From the NCBI GenBank assembly GCA_922989275.2, contig OV277866.1, positions 36,473,246 through 36,537,245 on the forward strand: 64,000 nt of DNA, read 5' to 3'. The notes under the pieces are model-generated. The model saw only the letters and a program-made list of their open reading frames with translations, searched no databases and had not been told where the DNA came from. This DNA is from Gari tellinella. Its lineage: Eukaryota > Mollusca > Bivalvia > Cardiida > Psammobiidae. Positions 12,351-23,973 of this stretch are shown here, in pieces (positions within the stretch are counted from its first letter, which is position 1; each line of letters begins with the position of its first letter). The position numbers and the translations under genes are program-made.

Positions 12351-12649
12351 AAGATTTAAAATGTAGCTGATGCGGGGATGTAAATGTATTTTATGAGTTT
12401 TAGTTTCACTGTTGCTGACAAATAACCTAGTTCCTCTGATACGGTTTTCTCATTATCGTAATGGAAAATAGTGTGATTATATTACAAGCACATACACGTA
12501 CAAGCGCATTGTTACATCTCATGTTCGCTCTAACATAAAGCTAATTACAATCTATTTCGTAAAGCTGATGGTTCAGTTTTTTCATTACTACCGGAATACC
12601 CCAAAGACTATCGTTAATCCAAAAGGATAACGGTTTTGGCTGAGTAGCA

Positions 12650-12851
12650 CAGGTCTGCCATAGGTTGAAAATTAAAGCTCCTAAGATTTCCAAATTATCA
12701 TTTTTTAAACACTATTACTTAAAGCAGGTTGAAAGTAAAGCAGAATGCGCCTTTAGCCGCATTCTGCTTTACTTTCAGCTTGCTTTAAGCTACCATTTAC
12801 TAGGATAAAAATCCGAAGATTTCGGAAAAATCCGGAGAAATGGCAACCCTG
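12650..12851. mobile_element. Family H element with complete module 2
   Basis: CAGGTCTGCCATAGGTTGAA to CCGGAGAAATGGCAACCCTG, flanked by GTAGCA and GTAGCT. The centre is the whole palindrome CTTAAAGCAGGTTGAAAGTA..TACTTTCAGCTTGCTTTAAG (about 12718-12790). Confidence 0.82.
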
Positions 12852-13007
12852 GTAGCTGCAATATGGAATATAAGGAATTGTATTCCTACTTATGACGTAG
12901 ATGGGACGTAATTATACGCTATCGATATCCATGACGCCTACTAACACTGTAACCTGTTTGTAATGCCATATCTGTGTTTGAAAAACGAGGGTGAATTGAT
13001 AATCAAC

Positions 13008-13201
13008 CAGAGCTCCAGATAAGAGGAGTATTTCAAAAATTAAAATCTTTATTTCTGCATTAAACCTTATGGTGTCACTACTCATTAGAATCGTCTCGAA
13101 GAGACGATTCTAATGAGTAGTAACACCATATGATTTTGTACTGAAATGAGTGAGAAACATTTGGATTTGTTCAGTTTACCCCCCTCTTATCTGGAGCCAT
13201 G
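13008..13201. mobile_element. Family I element with 7-bp target duplication AATCAAC
   Basis: CAGAGCTCCAGATAAGAGGA to CCTCTTATCTGGAGCCATG, flanked by AATCAAC at 13001-13007 and 13202-13208. The central palindrome is ACTACTCATTAGAATCGTCT, CGAAGAGACGATTCTAATGA, GTAGT. Confidence 0.87.
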
Positions 13202-14188
13202 AATCAACTACATCGTATAAACAAGAACAGGCATAGATTGAAAATATTCCATTCAAGGTATAGAACGATAAAATACCGGTAATAACTGATAACGATGCAC
13301 GGTATATGTTCATTTACTGCATGTAGATAACCCCAGCAATTTCAAATTGACAAAACCGGTTTACAGTTGAGTTAATTCGAATGTTCACTATTTAGAGTTG
13401 TAATTTTTAATATTCTTGTAAAATGGCAAAAAGTGCAGATCATTGCCAGAGGACTTCTCTAGGAGCCCTCTGATATAGGTCTCCACTGTTTGAATTGTCC
13501 ATGTATAATGTTCCAGATACACTGTTTTAAAGGGTTGGGATACGTTGCTAGGGTTCAATGGGTTAAGCAGCCGCTTATAAATGATGAAGACTTAACAATA
13601 GTTTATAAAGGTGTCAGCGTAATACAGAATAGAAAAGTTAAGCAGATATCCCCTAAGTATAAGCTCATATGTGTTTTTAAAGAAATTGTTATTTATTATA
13701 AGATTCACTTTCGATAATTATGTCAGAGATATTATCCAACAAACGTGCTCTGAGATAAAAACAAGTACATGTACACGGATATAAAGTAAACCCTTTTAAA
13801 TCCTTAGTAAATACAAAAATGAAGCCATGTGATCTTACAGCCCTTTGTCTTCCGTTTACGACTTGACTTGCGTTTTGAAAATAGAATGTATCTATAAGAT
13901 CAGACGCCGCGTTACGCGATGTCTGATCTGGATTCAAACTGTTTGCAACTCATATTTAGTTGCTTTCAATTCATAAAAGCGTAAAACTTATTGTAACAAA
14001 TATTGCAGACGACAATTTCGAAGCAGACGATATTAAGGCAGGAGAGCGTTAAGGCAACGCTTATTGACGTGATTTAAAGAGGAAGCACTTGTACCTGTGT
14101 GTCCCCGTGACCCCAGCGTCTTATCACAATCATTCGTTGTTGTCGTAACTTCAAAACATGAACCATGCCACCGTGACATGATTCCTAC

Positions 14189-14424
14189 CCCTTTGCCTGA
14201 TAGAAGCGGCTTTCAGCGTGTTTAATTAGAAAATTGTTCAAATATATAGTCATGAACATATACATGTATCATAACAAATATTTTCAATATCCTAGCAGGT
14301 GATAGCTTAAGCAGGCTGAAAGTAAAGCAAAATGCGCCTTAAGGCGCATTCTGCATTATTTTCAACCTACTTTAAGTGGTCACCTGTCTTCATAACTGGA
14401 AACAGGCTATTAGGTAAAGAGATA
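14189..14424. mobile_element. Family F element, reverse orientation
   Basis: CCCCTTTGCCTGATAGAAGC to GGAAACAGGCTATTAGGTAA. Module 2 at about 14309-14376. The ends have drifted. Confidence 0.68.
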
Positions 14425-14512
14425 CTCTACCCCTTATCGTGATGGGATTTGCAAACAGTCTCGACCCAGATCAAACCTCAAGCCTAGTCAGACTATTCGA
14501 TACATGTACGTG

Positions 14513-14758
14513 TACAGTGGACAGTGGAGAAAACGTTATTCGTTCCCTGTAAACGTGTTTACACTAAAACTTTTATTTCCAGTGCAAGCAGTTTGGAGCC
14601 AAATCAGACGTCGAGTAACCAAAAAGTGGTTGCCACCCAAATAAAAATACAAAGTCGTCAAATATAAAAAAAAATGTTGTCATTTTCTCCGTTTAAGTGC
14701 AATGCGTTTGCATTTCGTTTGCGTATAAACGGAAGAGAATAGCGTCTTCTGCACTGTA
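14513..14758. mobile_element. Family A element, degenerate
   Basis: The ends are recognisable (ACAGTGGAGAAAACGTTATTC and GAATAGCGTCTTCTGCACTGTA). The central palindrome has lost its right half. An old copy. Confidence 0.65.
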
Positions 14759-15218
14759 TTTATGCGATCTGTTTCGTTATTTAAAAAGCATATTGATTGT
14801 ATAAAAGTTACACGCAGTTTTGTAGATGTTCTAGCCTTTACCCGTTTGCTCTGAGACACCAATAAGCACGTGTTTCTTTATTTGGCCTTTGTAATTTATT
14901 TACTCTGTACGTTAATACTATTGCCCCTTTTCCTAACATCGCAGGTCCTTAACCTTAATCCTTCGACACGTGTCCTTCTTATACTTGCAACATTGACGTC
15001 TTGTATCGTAATATATTGAATTTTATACTGAGGAAACCTTAATTCGTATACTGAACAGTTTTGACAAATCTCGGATGTGAAATTTTCATGTATCTGATCT
15101 TGATTCAATGCAAGTGTCAGTATAATGTCAGGGCAAGTTTTAACTGATATTTGTTTAACGGAGACATTGAAATGCATATCGTTATCTCATATCATAGATG
15201 CATCCACATACATGTATA

Positions 15219-15414
15219 TACAGTGGAGAAAACGTTAGTCTTTCCCAATAAACGCATTTACGCTAAAACTATTAGTTCTATTGCAAACAGTTTGCCATCA
15301 ATATAATCATGAATTATCAGAATTGTCCAAACGTTGCACTTTTCTACGTTTTAGTGTTTTGGGTTTGCGTTTCATTTGCGTTTAAACGGGAAAGATAACG
15401 TATTCTCCACTGTA
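15219..15414. mobile_element. Family A element with shortened centre
   Basis: TACAGTGGAGAAAACGTTAGTC to TTCTCCACTGTA. The palindromic module is reduced to CAAACAGTTTG, so this is an internal deletion derivative. Confidence 0.78.
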
Positions 15415-15491
15415 CGTTAACATAACTAGGATACAATGTTGGTAACTGATGCAAAGGGAAAATAATTAGTAATGTCTAGGTTCAAGGTTAT

Positions 15492-15625
15492 AAAAAGTTT
15501 GAGCTGTCTGAGATCGTTCTCAAGCATTTGATTGGTCAGGTTTGAGCCTTTGCTCAAATCTGACAAATCAAATGCTTAGGTAATATGATCTCAGACTAAA
15601 CTTCAACTCTTTATAACCTTGGGAC
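15492..15625. repeat. Family K palindrome (CTCAAGCATTTGATTGGTCA)
   Basis: GTTATAAAAAGTTTGAGCTG, TCTGAGATCGTTCTCAAGCA, TTTGATTGGTCAGGTTTGAG folds on GCTCAAATCTGACAAATCAA..ACTTCAACTCTTTATAAC. Related copies are at about 46018-46160, 55968-56105 and 1255-1365. Confidence 0.72.
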
Positions 15626-15646
15626 ATGTAACATTGGGGACCATCT

Positions 15647-15835
15647 ACGTATTATCATCAAATGTTTCGCTACGACTACTTAAATGGGTATAATTATAGA
15701 TTTATTTCCTACGAAGGTAACTTTGTTTCCGTAGGAATACATTTTTCAGGATGTACACTGAATCCGTAGGAAAAATAAAAGTATAATACCCATGTAAGTT
15801 GTCGTAGCAAAACCATTTGATAATAATACGTAGTT
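15647..15835. mobile_element. Family J element (TIR CTACGTATTATCATCAAATG)
   Basis: CTACGTATTATCATCAAATG, TTTCGCTACGAC to GTCGTAGCAAAACCATTTGA, TAATAATACGTAG. The inside has inverted TTTCCTACGAAGG and CCGTAGGAAAAATA parts. Confidence 0.8.
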
Positions 15836-15881
15836 TGCCCAAACTACCAATACTACATTCTACCTCGTTTTAAGAGTGGGT

Positions 15882-16103
15882 GTCATCTGCGTTTTATCAT
15901 CAAATGTTTTGCTACGACAGTATTATATTATGGGTATATTTAACAAATTGGTATCCTACGAAGTCAGTGTATATACAGAGAAATGCTTTCCTACGAAATC
16001 GAAGTTGCCATCGTAGAAAAAACAGTCTTTTATAATATTAATACCCATATAAGTACATGTATTCGTATCAAGGCATTTGATAATAATACGTGGTTGGCCC
16101 CAG
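15882..16103. mobile_element. Family J element, second copy
   Basis: TGTCATCTGCGTTTTATCAT, CAAATGTTTTGCTACGAC to CGTATCAAGGCATTTGATAA, TAATACGTGG. It lies 46 bp from the first copy in the same orientation. Confidence 0.77.
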
Positions 16104-16273
16104 AGTACTCAATGGAGTACCGTAGTGCTCTGTTAAAACTGATGGCTTCTTATTGCGTCTGTTATAGTACATTTACACATTTTACTGCTAACGGCAAACA
16201 GTTTGGATCCAGATCAGACGCCGACAAATTCGTATCGATCGTATTAATGATCTCTATGTCAGAATAAAACTAT

Positions 16274-16605
16274 TACAGCGCCCCTCCCTATATCGTTCAT
16301 ACAAACAACGATTCCCTCCTTACAACAACGCATGTCCAAATGTTTCACTACTGCAATATCGTCTGCCTAAAAGTGTCGTCTGCTGTTTTTCTAAAAGTCA
16401 CATATAGGACATTTTGACAGAAAATAACGAAATATCGAGTGAAAAACAGCTGAATCCAGACCAGACGTCGCGTTCAGCGGCGTCTGATCTGGATTTAAAC
16501 TGTTTGAATACGTAAGTCAATTTCCCTTCCTACAACAACTCCTTCCGAACAAAACCAATAATCTTTATCTCCCATCGGGTGTTGTTGTTGAAAGGGAGCA
16601 CTGTA
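16274..16605. mobile_element. Family D element
   Basis: TACAGCGCCCCTCCCTATAT, then CAACGATTCCCTCCTTACAA and GCAATATCGTCTGCC, module 1 (GAATCCAGACCAGACGTCGC..GGCGTCTGATCTGGATTTAAAC), ending TTGAAAGGGAGCACTGTA. TA at both ends. Confidence 0.82.
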
Positions 16606-17305
16606 CAAGTTAAAACATTTCATATAACGAATCGAAAGCAGACGGCACTATTTAAGTTTTATCTATGATTGATAGACCAGTGAGAGGACAATTTTCATGG
16701 CGGTCCGTTGTGTCTATAGATCTAGACCCGACATGTACCTCTCTCCCTGGAACAAGTGTAGCATTAGCTCTGTTCATGATACGCTAGTTGTATACAAGGT
16801 CATCCAGATATGGGTCACAATGATTTGAGATCTGGGTCACGCCGGTCCACGGGGATAAATGTTATGACGGGTTTTGCACTCGAGAACGTAAACACCCCTA
16901 TAGCTACTGTCAAAACGTGTTTCAGGTCACCACAGAATAGAATATTTAGTAGTGAGTTAAGGAACTTTGTGAACAAATTACATGGAAAGCTTAATGCAGA
17001 AAGGAGCTTTCTGCATTACGACTGTTATGCATTAAGCTTTCAACTTTCAACCTAATTCTAAGTTTGCACGTATCCATTGAGACCTAGTGACGCAAACGCA
17101 CGTTCCCTACAAACAGTGTACACGTAGAAAGAACACTTGTCCAATGCAAATACTTCAGAGCTAGATTAGAGAGCGCCTACAAGAACCCTCTGACCAGAAG
17201 CTGCACTTTTTGTCATTTGATATGGACTTAACTTAAAAGGGCTTTGTCCATTTGAAGTACTTAGGGTTAATGAGTTAAACAATTAGTCAAGTTGAGTTAT
17301 CTACA

Positions 17306-17521
17306 TACAGTGGAGAATCTGTTATTCTTTCCCGTTTAAACGCAAACGTACGCAAACGCAAAACACTAAAACGTAGAAAAGTAAAACTTTTTGACAATTC
17401 TGATAATTCATGTTTATCTTGGTGGCAAACAGTCTGATCTGGCTCAAAACTGTTTGCACCGCAAATAATAGTTTTAGCGTAAACGCGTTTATTGGGAAAG
17501 AATAACGTTTTCTCCACTGTG
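17306..17521. mobile_element. Family A element with half module
   Basis: Starts TACAGTGGAGAATCTGTTATTC and ends GTTTTCTCCACTGTG (last base mutated from TA). The centre reads CAAACAGTCTGATCTGGCTC, meaning one arm of module 1 is deleted. Confidence 0.8.
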
Positions 17522-17568
17522 CGTCTTTAGTGTTCTCTTTTACATATTTTTAAATAACACATAAGTTC

Positions 17569-17875
17569 TACAGTGCTCACTCTCAAAAACGGCAAATTGA
17601 ACAACGATTCCCTCCTTACAACAATGCTTGTCGATGTTCCCATTGAAGTCAATGATGGCCAACCTTTTCACGGTTGCAATATAGTCTGCTTACAATTCTC
17701 GTCTGCTGTTTTCTCAAAGTCACGTATTGGACATTTTGACAATAAAAACATAATAACGAGTGATAAACAGCTAAAATCTAGATTAGACGCCGCGTTTTGT
17801 CTTTCCCTATAACATCTCCCTTCGAAAAACACATATAATCGTTGTCTATATTTGGGTGTTGTTGTAGAGAGAGTA
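17569..17875. mobile_element. Family D element, module eroded
   Basis: TACAGTGCTCACTCTCAAAA, CAACGATTCCCTCCTTACAA, ACAATTCTCGTCTGCTGTTT, then TTGGGTGTTGTTGTAGAGAGAG. Only one arm of the palindrome is left (CTAGATTAGACGCCGCG). Confidence 0.72.
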
Positions 17876-17884
17876 ACAACAACA

Positions 17885-18135
17885 TACAGTGGAGAAAACG
17901 TTATTCTTTCCCAATAAACGCGTTTACGCTAAAACTATTATTTGCAGTGCAAACAGTTTGAAGCCTGATCAGACGCCGGGTAACCCGGCGTCTGATCAGG
18001 CTCCAAACTGTTTGCCACCAAGATAAACAAGAATTATCAGAATTGTCCAAAATTTCTTCTTTTCTACGTTTTAGTGCGTTTGCGTTTGCGTATGTTTGCG
18101 TTTAAACGGGAAAGAATAACAGATTATCCACTGTA
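17885..18135. mobile_element. Family A element
   Basis: Complete copy. TACAGTGGAGAAAACGTTATTC to GAATAACAGATTATCCACTGTA, with an intact module 1 at about 17948-18013 (GCCTGATCAGACGCCGGG and its complement). It lies just after a family D element. Confidence 0.87.
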
Positions 18136-18347
18136 CAACAGAGAAGAACACGTTATTCTTACAAAACGCTTATATGCTAAAAACATTACATGTACATGTA
18201 CATCCATTGCATACATTTTGGAGTCTGGTCAGGCTCAACAGTCTGATGAGGCTCCATATTTCTTGTTATTCCAATAACTAATCGTTAATATATTCAAAAG
18301 AGTTATTTTTGTCTCACGTTTTACTGCTTTGCCTTTGTGTTTACCTC

Positions 18348-18602
18348 CGTTGAACCCTTTCCTCTATAGAAGCGCCTTTTAGCGAATATATTTTATTCGA
18401 CCGCTGAAGAAAATAGTTCCAATTTAATCAGTCATGAATAAATATTATAGCAAGTATTTTCTATATTCAAGCATATGGTAGCTTAAAGCAGACTGAAAGT
18501 AAAGCAGAATGCGCCTTAAGGCGCATTCTGCTTTACTTTCAACCTGCTTTAAGTAGTCACCTATCTTCAATACTAGAATTGGTTATTAGGTAAAGGGCTA
18601 AA
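18348..18602. mobile_element. Family F element, reverse orientation
   Basis: TTGAACCCTTTCCTCTATAG to GAATTGGTTATTAGGTAAAG, GGCTAAA. Module 2 at 18481-18553 has perfect inner arms (GCAGAATGCGCCTTAAGGCG). Confidence 0.75.
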
Positions 18603-18934
18603 CGGGCACGAATAACGTCTTTCCCATTGTAAACTTTTTCCCTGTTGTATTATGATTGATTTCAAAATTTGAATAGTTTGTTGTCAGCAAATGCATTCAA
18701 TTGGGGGTGGTATGCATATTAGACCGCAAACAGACACACAACAAGTTACAAACATTTCAGAGTCCAATCAGACGCAGCAGTAATTCGGCGTCATATTAGG
18801 TTTTAAGTTTTTATAATGTCTAAAACATCACTTCACAGCTCAAAGGTTTTAAGAGAACCATCGAAGACAAATATAGCTACATCCTGGAAAACAAATTGAT
18901 TTCCAATTAATCGATACTGCATTACGTCGCTATA

Positions 18935-19354
18935 AACAGTCGACCTTCGATAAATCGAACTTAAGACGAACCATGTTACTTTGGTTGGAATCCAGAATTA
19001 GAGCTCGATATATTCGAATTTAACCGTAGTCAAAAACATGACTTAGCCAACCCTTTCACTCTCGATGTCGCCTAAAAGCGCGTTTGCATAAAGTTTGGGT
19101 CCTGATCAGACGCCGCGTAAAGCGGCGTCTGATCAGGACCCAAACTATTTGACACTTTTATCAATATTTGTTTTAGTCATTCAACCTGAAATCTAACTGT
19201 GAAACGTGTCTTGCAGACAACAATACTAAAGCAGACGACAATAAAGCGAAGAGAGGTAAACATCTTCCTAATAATTTGATCATGGAAGGGTTATCCTTGA
19301 AATTCTCTTGTAAGTTCGACCTATGTGAGTTCGATTTATCGAGGGTCGACAGTT
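18935..19354. mobile_element. Family L element with a nested family C element
   Basis: Outer ends AACAGTCGACCTTCGATAAA, TCGAACTTA and TGAGTTCGATTTATCGAGGG, TCGACAGTTA. Within it CCAACCCTTTCACTCTCGATGTC (about 19049) to GATCATGGAAGGGTTATCC (about 19287) is a family C element with a perfect module 1 at 19091-19150. Confidence 0.72.
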
Positions 19355-19570
19355 AATTGAAATGCTTGAAAATATGGGCACGCCTAATATTAACCTCTAT
19401 ATTGCCATATTATCGTTTTGCTTTAAAATGTCACCTGCATTTTTTCAATATTTTAGAATTTAGGATTCATTTCTTAAGAAAATTCTATTGTTGCGGGTGT
19501 CAAACATTTTGGATATTGGTCAGACACCGAACTACTCTGAGTCTGATCTGGATGTCAGTGTAAACAGACT

Positions 19571-19822
19571 TACAGTGGAGAATATGTTATTCTTTCCCGT
19601 TTAAACGCAAACGTACGCAAACGCAAAACACTAAAACGTAGAAAAGAACAACTTTTGGACAATTCTGATATTTCATGTTTATCATGGTAGCAAACAGTTT
19701 GGAGTCAGATCAGACGCCGGGTTACCCGGCGTCTGATCTGGCTCCAAACTGTTTGTAAAAGAAAAAAAATAGTTTTAGCGTAAACGCGTTTATTGGGAAA
19801 GAATAACACATTCTCCACTGTA
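19571..19822. mobile_element. Family A element flanked by a longer direct repeat
   Basis: TACAGTGGAGAATATGTTATTC to CACATTCTCCACTGTA with intact module 1. The 5' flank (about 19475-19569, from AGAAAATTCTATTGTTGCGG to GTAAACAGACTTA) is repeated at 19828-19922 after the element, so the element sits inside a duplicated stretch of about 95 bp. Confidence 0.85.
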
Positions 19823-20223
19823 CTAAAGAAAATTCGATTGTTGCGGGTATCAATCATTTTGGATATTGGTCAGACACCGAACTACTCTGAGTCTGAACTG
19901 GATGTCAGTGTAAACAGACTTATCAGTGTGCAAAGGGGTTAATCTATTTTATTTTGTAAGTTTGTGGTAAACAGAAGTCACATGGGGCAATATGTCACCT
20001 TTTTTCAAAGTTCATCATATTCAGACTTGAGCTACAGTGGAGAATATATCATGAGGTTTTTATACATTCACCGATATTTTGACTTCTGCTTCAATATTGT
20101 TGTCTGCAAGAATGTTTCATAGTTATAATTAATGAAGTAAGATTTAAGAAATGCCAGGAACGCTTTCAGAATCTCTTTAGCAACGACATTTTCTTGAAAA
20201 CATCGACATTATATAAATATTCG

Positions 20224-20347
20224 ATGGCAGTTTGCGTGACATTCAAATTGTCAACCCGAGAAACAGTATGTCACCCCGAGGCGTAGCCGAGGGTGACATT
20301 CTTGCTTTCGAGGGTTGACAATTTGAATGTCATGCAAACTGACATCT
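20224..20347. repeat. Long inverted repeat (TTTGCGTGACATTCAAATTG)
   Basis: GATGGCAGTTTGCGTGACAT, TCAAATTGTCAACCC with complement GGGTTGACAATTTGAATGTC, ATGCAAACTGACATC. The middle has GTCACCCCGAGGCGTAGCCG, AGGGTGAC as a second hairpin. Confidence 0.8.
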
Positions 20348-20349
20348 AA

Positions 20350-20883
20350 TATTTATTTTATTACACCGAGCTTATCAACCCTGGCATTGGAATCGTTTTA
20401 TTCGTCTTTTATAAAATGTGTTGGGAACACCAATTTAGCGCGGACATGTACATAACGCGGGAAATGACGTCGCCGTCTTACGACGTCACATTGTTTATAA
20501 TTATATTACAAGTAAACAAAGAAGAACGTTATGATAAGTAAATTGAAGAAACAGCGTCTTTACATTGTCTAGGTGGCAAATATCCTCTTCCGAAATTATG
20601 GCAAATCGTTAAGGAATGGACAAAAGGAAGCAACTTGTACAGAAAATGCCAAAAGTTGATTTTAAGTTACCACTCTTTAAAACGTTCCAATGTATCCAAT
20701 AGCGATTGGCATGTCAAGGCAGACAGTACGTTTTCGGACGTAGTAAAAAAGTAATGTCCTTTAGAATGACGTCACAAAAAGAATATCATAAAGAGTGACA
20801 GTATAGATGTAAAAGACATGCAAAATGTTAACTGTAGGTCTATGGGAATTTAACATTGTAACTCAAAGCGAGGTGTAATAATG
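20350..20883. mobile_element. Possible inverted-repeat element (TTATTACACCGAGCTT ends)
   Basis: TATTTTATTACACCGAGCTT near 20350 and CAAAGCGAGGTGTAATAATG near 20864-20883 are inverted partners. No coding sequence is recognised between them. Confidence 0.42.
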
Positions 20884-21040
20884 CTATATATGATTTGCAA
20901 CCTACATTGTATTTTGATGTCTTGTCAAGGGTCGATGTCCTGTACAAAATACGTCATCATTTTAGCACAAATGCGTTTCTTGAGAAATAGCAATTGTATT
21001 CTATTGTGCTGACTTATACTGTATGTTTTACTCACACAGC

Positions 21041-21210
21041 AGAATTTCGATATCTCAAACTAGTTTAAGTCGAACTTACTCGTATTTATACGATTTAATT
21101 TGTTTTGTTCCGAACGCTTAGTCGAACATATCCGTATTTCAGCCACGTTTTAACTTTGAATACGGATATTATCGACTAAAGCGACATTGAGATATCGAAG
21201 TTCCACTGTA
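21041..21210. mobile_element. Family L element, centre eroded
   Basis: CAGCAGAATTTCGATATCTC to GAGATATCGAAGTTCCACTGTA. The central palindrome has lost the GTGGCTGAGCCAC half. Confidence 0.65.
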
Positions 21211-21395
21211 TTAGTTGGTTCATGAAAGGGGCTCGTCGACTCTGTTTGCATGATTAATAAGTGATTTAGATAGGGAACTATGCATGGGGCTTGACTATCT
21301 CATTCAATCGCCATGTTATGGTCACTCTGTGGACAGGTTGTGTTTTTGTAAACAAACTGTTTTGGTAAGATGTTTTCCTAGCCTGCATGTACTTT

Positions 21396-21645
21396 TACAG
21401 TGGAGAATCTGTTATTCTTTCCCAATAAACGCGTTTACGCTAAAACTATTATTTGCAGTGCAAACAGTTTGGAGCCAGATCAGACGCCGGGTAACCCGGC
21501 GTCTGATTAGGCTCCAAACTCTTTGTCACCAAGATAAACATGAATTATCAGAATTGTTCAAAAGTTGCACTTTTCTACTTTTTAGTGTTTTGCGTTTGCG
21601 TACGTTTGCGTTTAAACGGGAAAGAATAACAGATTATCCACTGTA
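21396..21645. mobile_element. Family A element
   Basis: TACAGTGGAGAATCTGTTATTC to GAATAACAGATTATCCACTGTA, module 1 at about 21460-21527. Complete. Confidence 0.86.
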
Positions 21646-21859
21646 ACTCAACAAAATCAAGTGCCTCATATAAATTGCCTGCATGAATTACCTTGTCACA
21701 CAATACTCTACAAACATACGTACAATAAGCGATCATTATTGGATGCTTCATTCCGAATAACACTAACGTAGAACTTAGCCTGTATTGAGCAATCAAAGTT
21801 CTTTGATTTATTGTACGATTATTTGACTTGCCCCATTCTCCTTAAAACACACGAAAGTA

Positions 21860-22046
21860 GTTCAAATTTAAACAATTATTAATCATGCATCATAAGCTAT
21901 ATTTTCTATATTCTAGCGGATGGTAGCTTAAAGCAGGTTGAAATTAAAGAAGAGTGCGCCTTAAGGCGCATTCTGCTTTACTTTCAACCTGCTTTAAGTA
22001 GTCACCTGTCTCCGATACTAGAAACAGGGTATGGGAGAAAAGGTTG
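21860..22046. mobile_element. Family F element, partial
   Basis: Carries ATTTTCTATATTCTAGCGGA, module 2 at about 21927-22000 and TACTAGAAACAGGGTATGGG before GGTTGA. The left end is not clear. Confidence 0.62.
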
Positions 22047-22258
22047 ATCGAAGCTACATTTAAACGCATATGCAATACAATGGACTTTAGAAATTGTCAT
22101 GTTTTTAAAAGTCTCACGAGTTATTCATATCCAATTGGACCACAGGTTGGAGTCTAATAAGACGCCGGGATTCCCGCTGCCTGGTCTGGCCCCATACTGT
22201 TTGCAATGGAAATAATTGTGTGTCTTTTTATCACAAACGCGCTTTCATGTACATGTAT

Positions 22259-23236
22259 TCGGAAGCACAGGGCCCCGACACGATTAATTTTTAGGGGGAA
22301 AACATTGTCAGAAAGTATATATAGAGACAAGGGATACAACTGATTTTCAGTATATTCCCACCCCATCTCGACAAAACCGGGCATAGCATGAATAAATATT
22401 GATGAAACGACACCCTTTTTGCATTTCTGTCTAGCTAATATGATACCCTTCCATAAAAACATAACATAAAAACAACTGTAAGCATGCAATTTTAACAGTA
22501 ACTGCGTCCACTCACTGAAATCATCGATTTTCGGAAAACGGGACAGGTGTTCGTTCATAGCTAACACAGCATTGGCCACTACTGTACGCTTGTTTAGGCG
22601 GTATTTTCGAGCATTACAGTCATTGGCCACTACTGCACGCTTGTTTAGGCGGTAATATCGAACATGACAGTCATGCAGTTGCATAGATATACATTTTTGA
22701 CACCGATCAAAGCTGATTTCTTCTTAAATCATTGCCGTACCAAAAAAGCTTACATGTACAAGAATAACTTTACTGCCGATGAAAACATGCTAATTTGTTG
22801 ATGGTATGGCAATGATTTGAGTACAAATCAGCTTTTATATGTGTCAAAATTGATATCTATGGAACTGTATTACTGTAATTCTCGAAAATACCGCCTAAAC
22901 AAGCGTACAGAGGTGTCTAATGCTGTGTTGGCTATGAACGAACACCTGTCCCGTTTTCCGAAAATCGGTGATTTCAATGAGTGGACGCAGTTAATGTTAA
23001 AATTGTATGCTTACAGTTGGTTTTATGTTATGTTTTTATGGAAGGGTATCATATTAGCTAGACAGAAATGCAAAAAGGGTGTCGTTTCATCAATATTTAT
23101 TCATGCTATGCCCGGTTTTGTCGAGATGGGGTGAGAATATACTGAAAATCAGTTGTATCCCTTGCCTCTATATATACTTTCTGACAATTTTTTCCCCTAA
23201 AAATTAATCGTGTCGGGGCCCTGTGTTCGGAAGCAG
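22259..23236. mobile_element. Foldback element with coding-like arms
   Basis: Left arm 22259-22741 and right arm 22803-23236 are inverted copies around a 61-bp loop, with outer ends GGAAGCACAGGGCCCCGACA and its complement. Each arm encodes the same peptide reading outward: left arm minus strand 22684-22154, right arm plus strand 22817-23134. Shared text includes KYRLNKRT, AMNEHLSRFPKI, EWTQL and FIHAMPGFVEMG. The left arm has an extra tandem copy of about 66 bp around CNARKYRLNKRTVVAN. I do not recognise the protein. The right arm has a stop after VEMG where the left stays open. Confidence 0.8.
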
Positions 23237-23713
23237 GAACGTCTTTATTATTATAACTGTAGCATTTAAACCTCAAGTCTTACACTCGATATAACTGTAA
23301 ACACTAACTACATGTAGAAGCGGCTTAGATAAAGCTGAATTAAAGACAAAACAGAAATCCCATTCTACAGCTTTCTGCTTGACTTTCATTTTTCTTTATA
23401 CTGTGCATTGTCTTTAAAATAACACACACTCTTTATGTTAGGTACGTTTAGTTCAAAATAGAGGATTTAAAAATGTTTAATTCGGTTAACCTTCGGGTTT
23501 CAAGTATTTGAAAAGAGGATTAAATCGTATTGTAGTGTGTTAAACATATACACATACAATTGTGACAAAACTCGAACTCTGAAGGCTTACACAACCTGGC
23601 CAGCGGTCAGTTTGACCCGGTTAACTTGGTGTTATTAAACCAAACGTTTCAATGTCTCGTTGACATATACGAGCATAGCAATGTGTTATATAAGCCCATT
23701 TATGCCCACCGTC

Positions 23714-23973
23714 CTCAACCCTTTACCCCATAGCCTGTTTCTAGTTTTTAAAAAAGGTGATTACTCAAAGCAGGCTGAAAGTAAAGCAGAATGCGCCTTA
23801 AGGCGCATTCTGCTTTACTTTCAGCCTGCTTTAAACTATCACCTGCTAAGATATAGGAAACATTTCCTTTGACACATACATGTATTCATAACTGTATAAA
23901 TTGGATTTTTTTTCTTTAGTGGAGGAATTATTTAAAGATGCAAAAAAGCGTATTTATGGGGGAAAGGGGTAAA
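23714..23973. mobile_element. Family F element
   Basis: CTCAACCCTTTACCCCATAG to ATGGGGGAAAGGGGTAAA. Module 2 at 23764-23835 is perfect over the inner 40 bases. Confidence 0.78.

Noticed and set aside
21284..21646. 120-codon frame
   Set aside because: It reads across a family A element. The same peptide (FLRFSVLRLRTFAFKRERIT) recurs at every family A copy.
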